Origin: Manduca sexta
Taxonomy: Eukaryota > Arthropoda > Insecta > Lepidoptera > Sphingidae
DNA: 64,000 bases
NCBI RefSeq assembly: GCF_014839805.1
Contig: NC_051124.1
Location: 6,076,001-6,140,000 of the forward strand
Direction: 5' to 3'
In this document: in pieces, positions 62,460-64,000 of the stretch
How positions within the stretch are numbered: position 1 is the stretch's first letter
Layout: every line of letters starts with the position of its first letter
Notes under the pieces: generated by a model
Told to the model about the DNA's origin: nothing
Seen by the model: the letters and a program-made list of their open reading frames with translations, nothing else
The model's database searches: none
Made by a program: the position numbers and the translations under genes

Positions 62460-64000
62460 AAAATTACCACTCGTTTAAATTGATTCTACCAACAATGGAA
62501 AACTTACGAAGGTTCCAATCCGAGATCAATTTGCGCCGATGTTATCTCTACAATCATTGCGCAATTTACAAAGTAATATTTTACGTAACCGCTACTTCCA
62601 ATACAACCGAAATAGAAACGAGGGCTTCACGAAACGTTGAGTACGAATTAACTAAATTAGAAAACTTTACAAGCCTTTCGACGGCGGGTTGAAAAATAGC
62701 TTTTTGACTAAAACTAATATTGCGGGCCAGAAACAAAACAAAGCAGAGTTGTAACGAAGTTGTTTCAGACGCTAGAGTTTACAACCGCGGGCGACGGGCG
62801 CCTGTAACCGGGCTGGCGCTCGTTTACGTTTACAGCCGGAGCACTTCCGCAGGGAACATCATCGATAACGTAAACGCGAGCGCGTATTGCCAGCGAGACT
62901 CGTTCGCTCGATTGGCTCCTGGCATTCCGTCCTCATTTTCTTCACCGCGTCTCGGGCAATATTTTTTTTTGTAAAGTGTTTTCCTGCTTTCGACAATATT
63001 GCGTCAGTTTCAAAGAAGCGGAGCTGACGGGGATGAAATCGCTTTCACATTGAGTGAGCACACTAATGATTGAGTTCCGTGCAGGAGGCTGGAGAAGGCG
63101 GCCGTCCTGTCGCACCGCGCCGCTGTCGCGCGGGGGACTCACCACGTCCGCTGCCACTGCCCACCCTTTGACAGCTCTACCATCCAATTTAATGATTTAA
63201 AAGCCTTTTATTGTTGTTGTTAACTTTTCATATTCATTTATTTTTATAGAACATATTTTTTTAGTATTCATACAGCTAGAACTGGACGGCTTATGACAGT
63301 AATATTCCCGTTGGAATAGTCGAAAATCGCTAAGTCATGTATTTCTCCCCCGGTGTGCCGACTGAGCACTACCCGTAACTATTATTCTGAGTTTTGGTTA
63401 GGTACCTCTCTGTTTTAACTCTGGATAATGATATTACCAATCGTAGCTTTGAATTCTAACTTGAAGCTGTTGATAAAGGCCAATATTCGAAGAAGTTCTA
63501 ACGACGATTCCGAATAGATATTGCAACAGCGACACTGGTTTATTTAATTTAATCTCTTATTTCTTCAGACATTAGAAATTACAAAATAATAGAACGCTTA
63601 ACGTTTAACAATTAATTACGGAATGGGATACACAATTTATGTTCCGCCTGACAAAACCACTTCAATATCTACCGTTAATATTCAAGCGCCCTTGCGTTGT
63701 GGTTTATCGACACCTTTTTTGCATGAAGCAATCAATTCGCGTGGTAGTCTAGGGTTGTCCAATTATGAACCGCACTCAGAACGATCTATTAATTACGTCA
63801 AACTGTGCTCCATTCAATCAGTGATGTTTCAAAATTAATAACAAGGCAGTCAGTAGTCACTTGATTAAGCTGGCTTTTCACATTAACTACAGTCATTTGA
63901 AAAATTCTCGTTATTCGAAACATAATTGACCACGGTACAATTCTGTTTAATAATAAAATAATACTTTCTGGAATGTTTGTTGAAAATTTGCTGCGTTTGT
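62460..64000. other. right-end spacer with CpG-rich patches
   Basis: CpG-rich patches at 62785-62960 and 63085-63175 stand out from the AT-rich background and may be promoters or 5' exons. On the minus strand the second contains a GTG|GTGAGT donor after a short ATG-initiated frame (ATG at 63187, MDGRAVKGWAVAADV). No frame can be followed with confidence to the next exon. Confidence 0.3.

Overview
The window is AT-rich insect nuclear DNA, almost certainly from a moth or butterfly. Two things support this. The left end holds the C-terminal ~3,750 codons of split ends (spen/SHARP). The spacers carry repeat families that I recognise from memory as typical of Lepidoptera: 'tagctt..gcccgcggct' elements, CR1-like LINE tails with the 'ggcctaatccctctcagtag' block, and tRNA-derived SINEs. 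Genes are spliced and widely spaced, so most open frames outside the listed exons are chance.

Layout. (1) 1-15031, + strand: spen, entering from the left with the end of an RRM, then linker exons, one 9.47-kb exon, and small GC-rich exons ending in a SPOC domain. All 13 exons join in phase. A long AT-rich 3' UTR follows, with Pumilio-type sites. (2) ~18.2-36 kb: mostly non-coding, with one probable 66-codon gene (21607-21807, -), decayed repeats, a terminal-inverted-repeat element at 35000-35453 and perfect small palindromes. (3) 36-47.7 kb, - strand: three neighbouring genes for secreted proteins, each with a signal peptide, one cysteine-rich TIL (trypsin-inhibitor-like) domain and an unrelated extra segment. 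I rebuilt all three from splice sites in consistent phase, including a 46-nt micro-exon in the largest. Retroelements sit between and inside them, including a foldback MITE and an element with an internal ~123-bp minisatellite. (4) 52908-53681, -: an intronless classical short-chain dehydrogenase/reductase. (5) 57.4-62.5 kb, -: the last two exons of an unrecognised gene, plus two possible upstream exons. (6) An isolated probable terminal exon at 49989-50129 (-).

Spen is a nuclear transcriptional co-regulator unrelated in function to the others. The TIL cluster is the part most likely to be new biology. Its three paralogues share exon phases around the TIL domain but have tails with no resemblance to one another. 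Two of them have proline where canonical inhibitors place the P1 reactive-site residue, so they may not be protease inhibitors at all. No CRISPR, operon or phage-like structure was seen, as expected for animal DNA.
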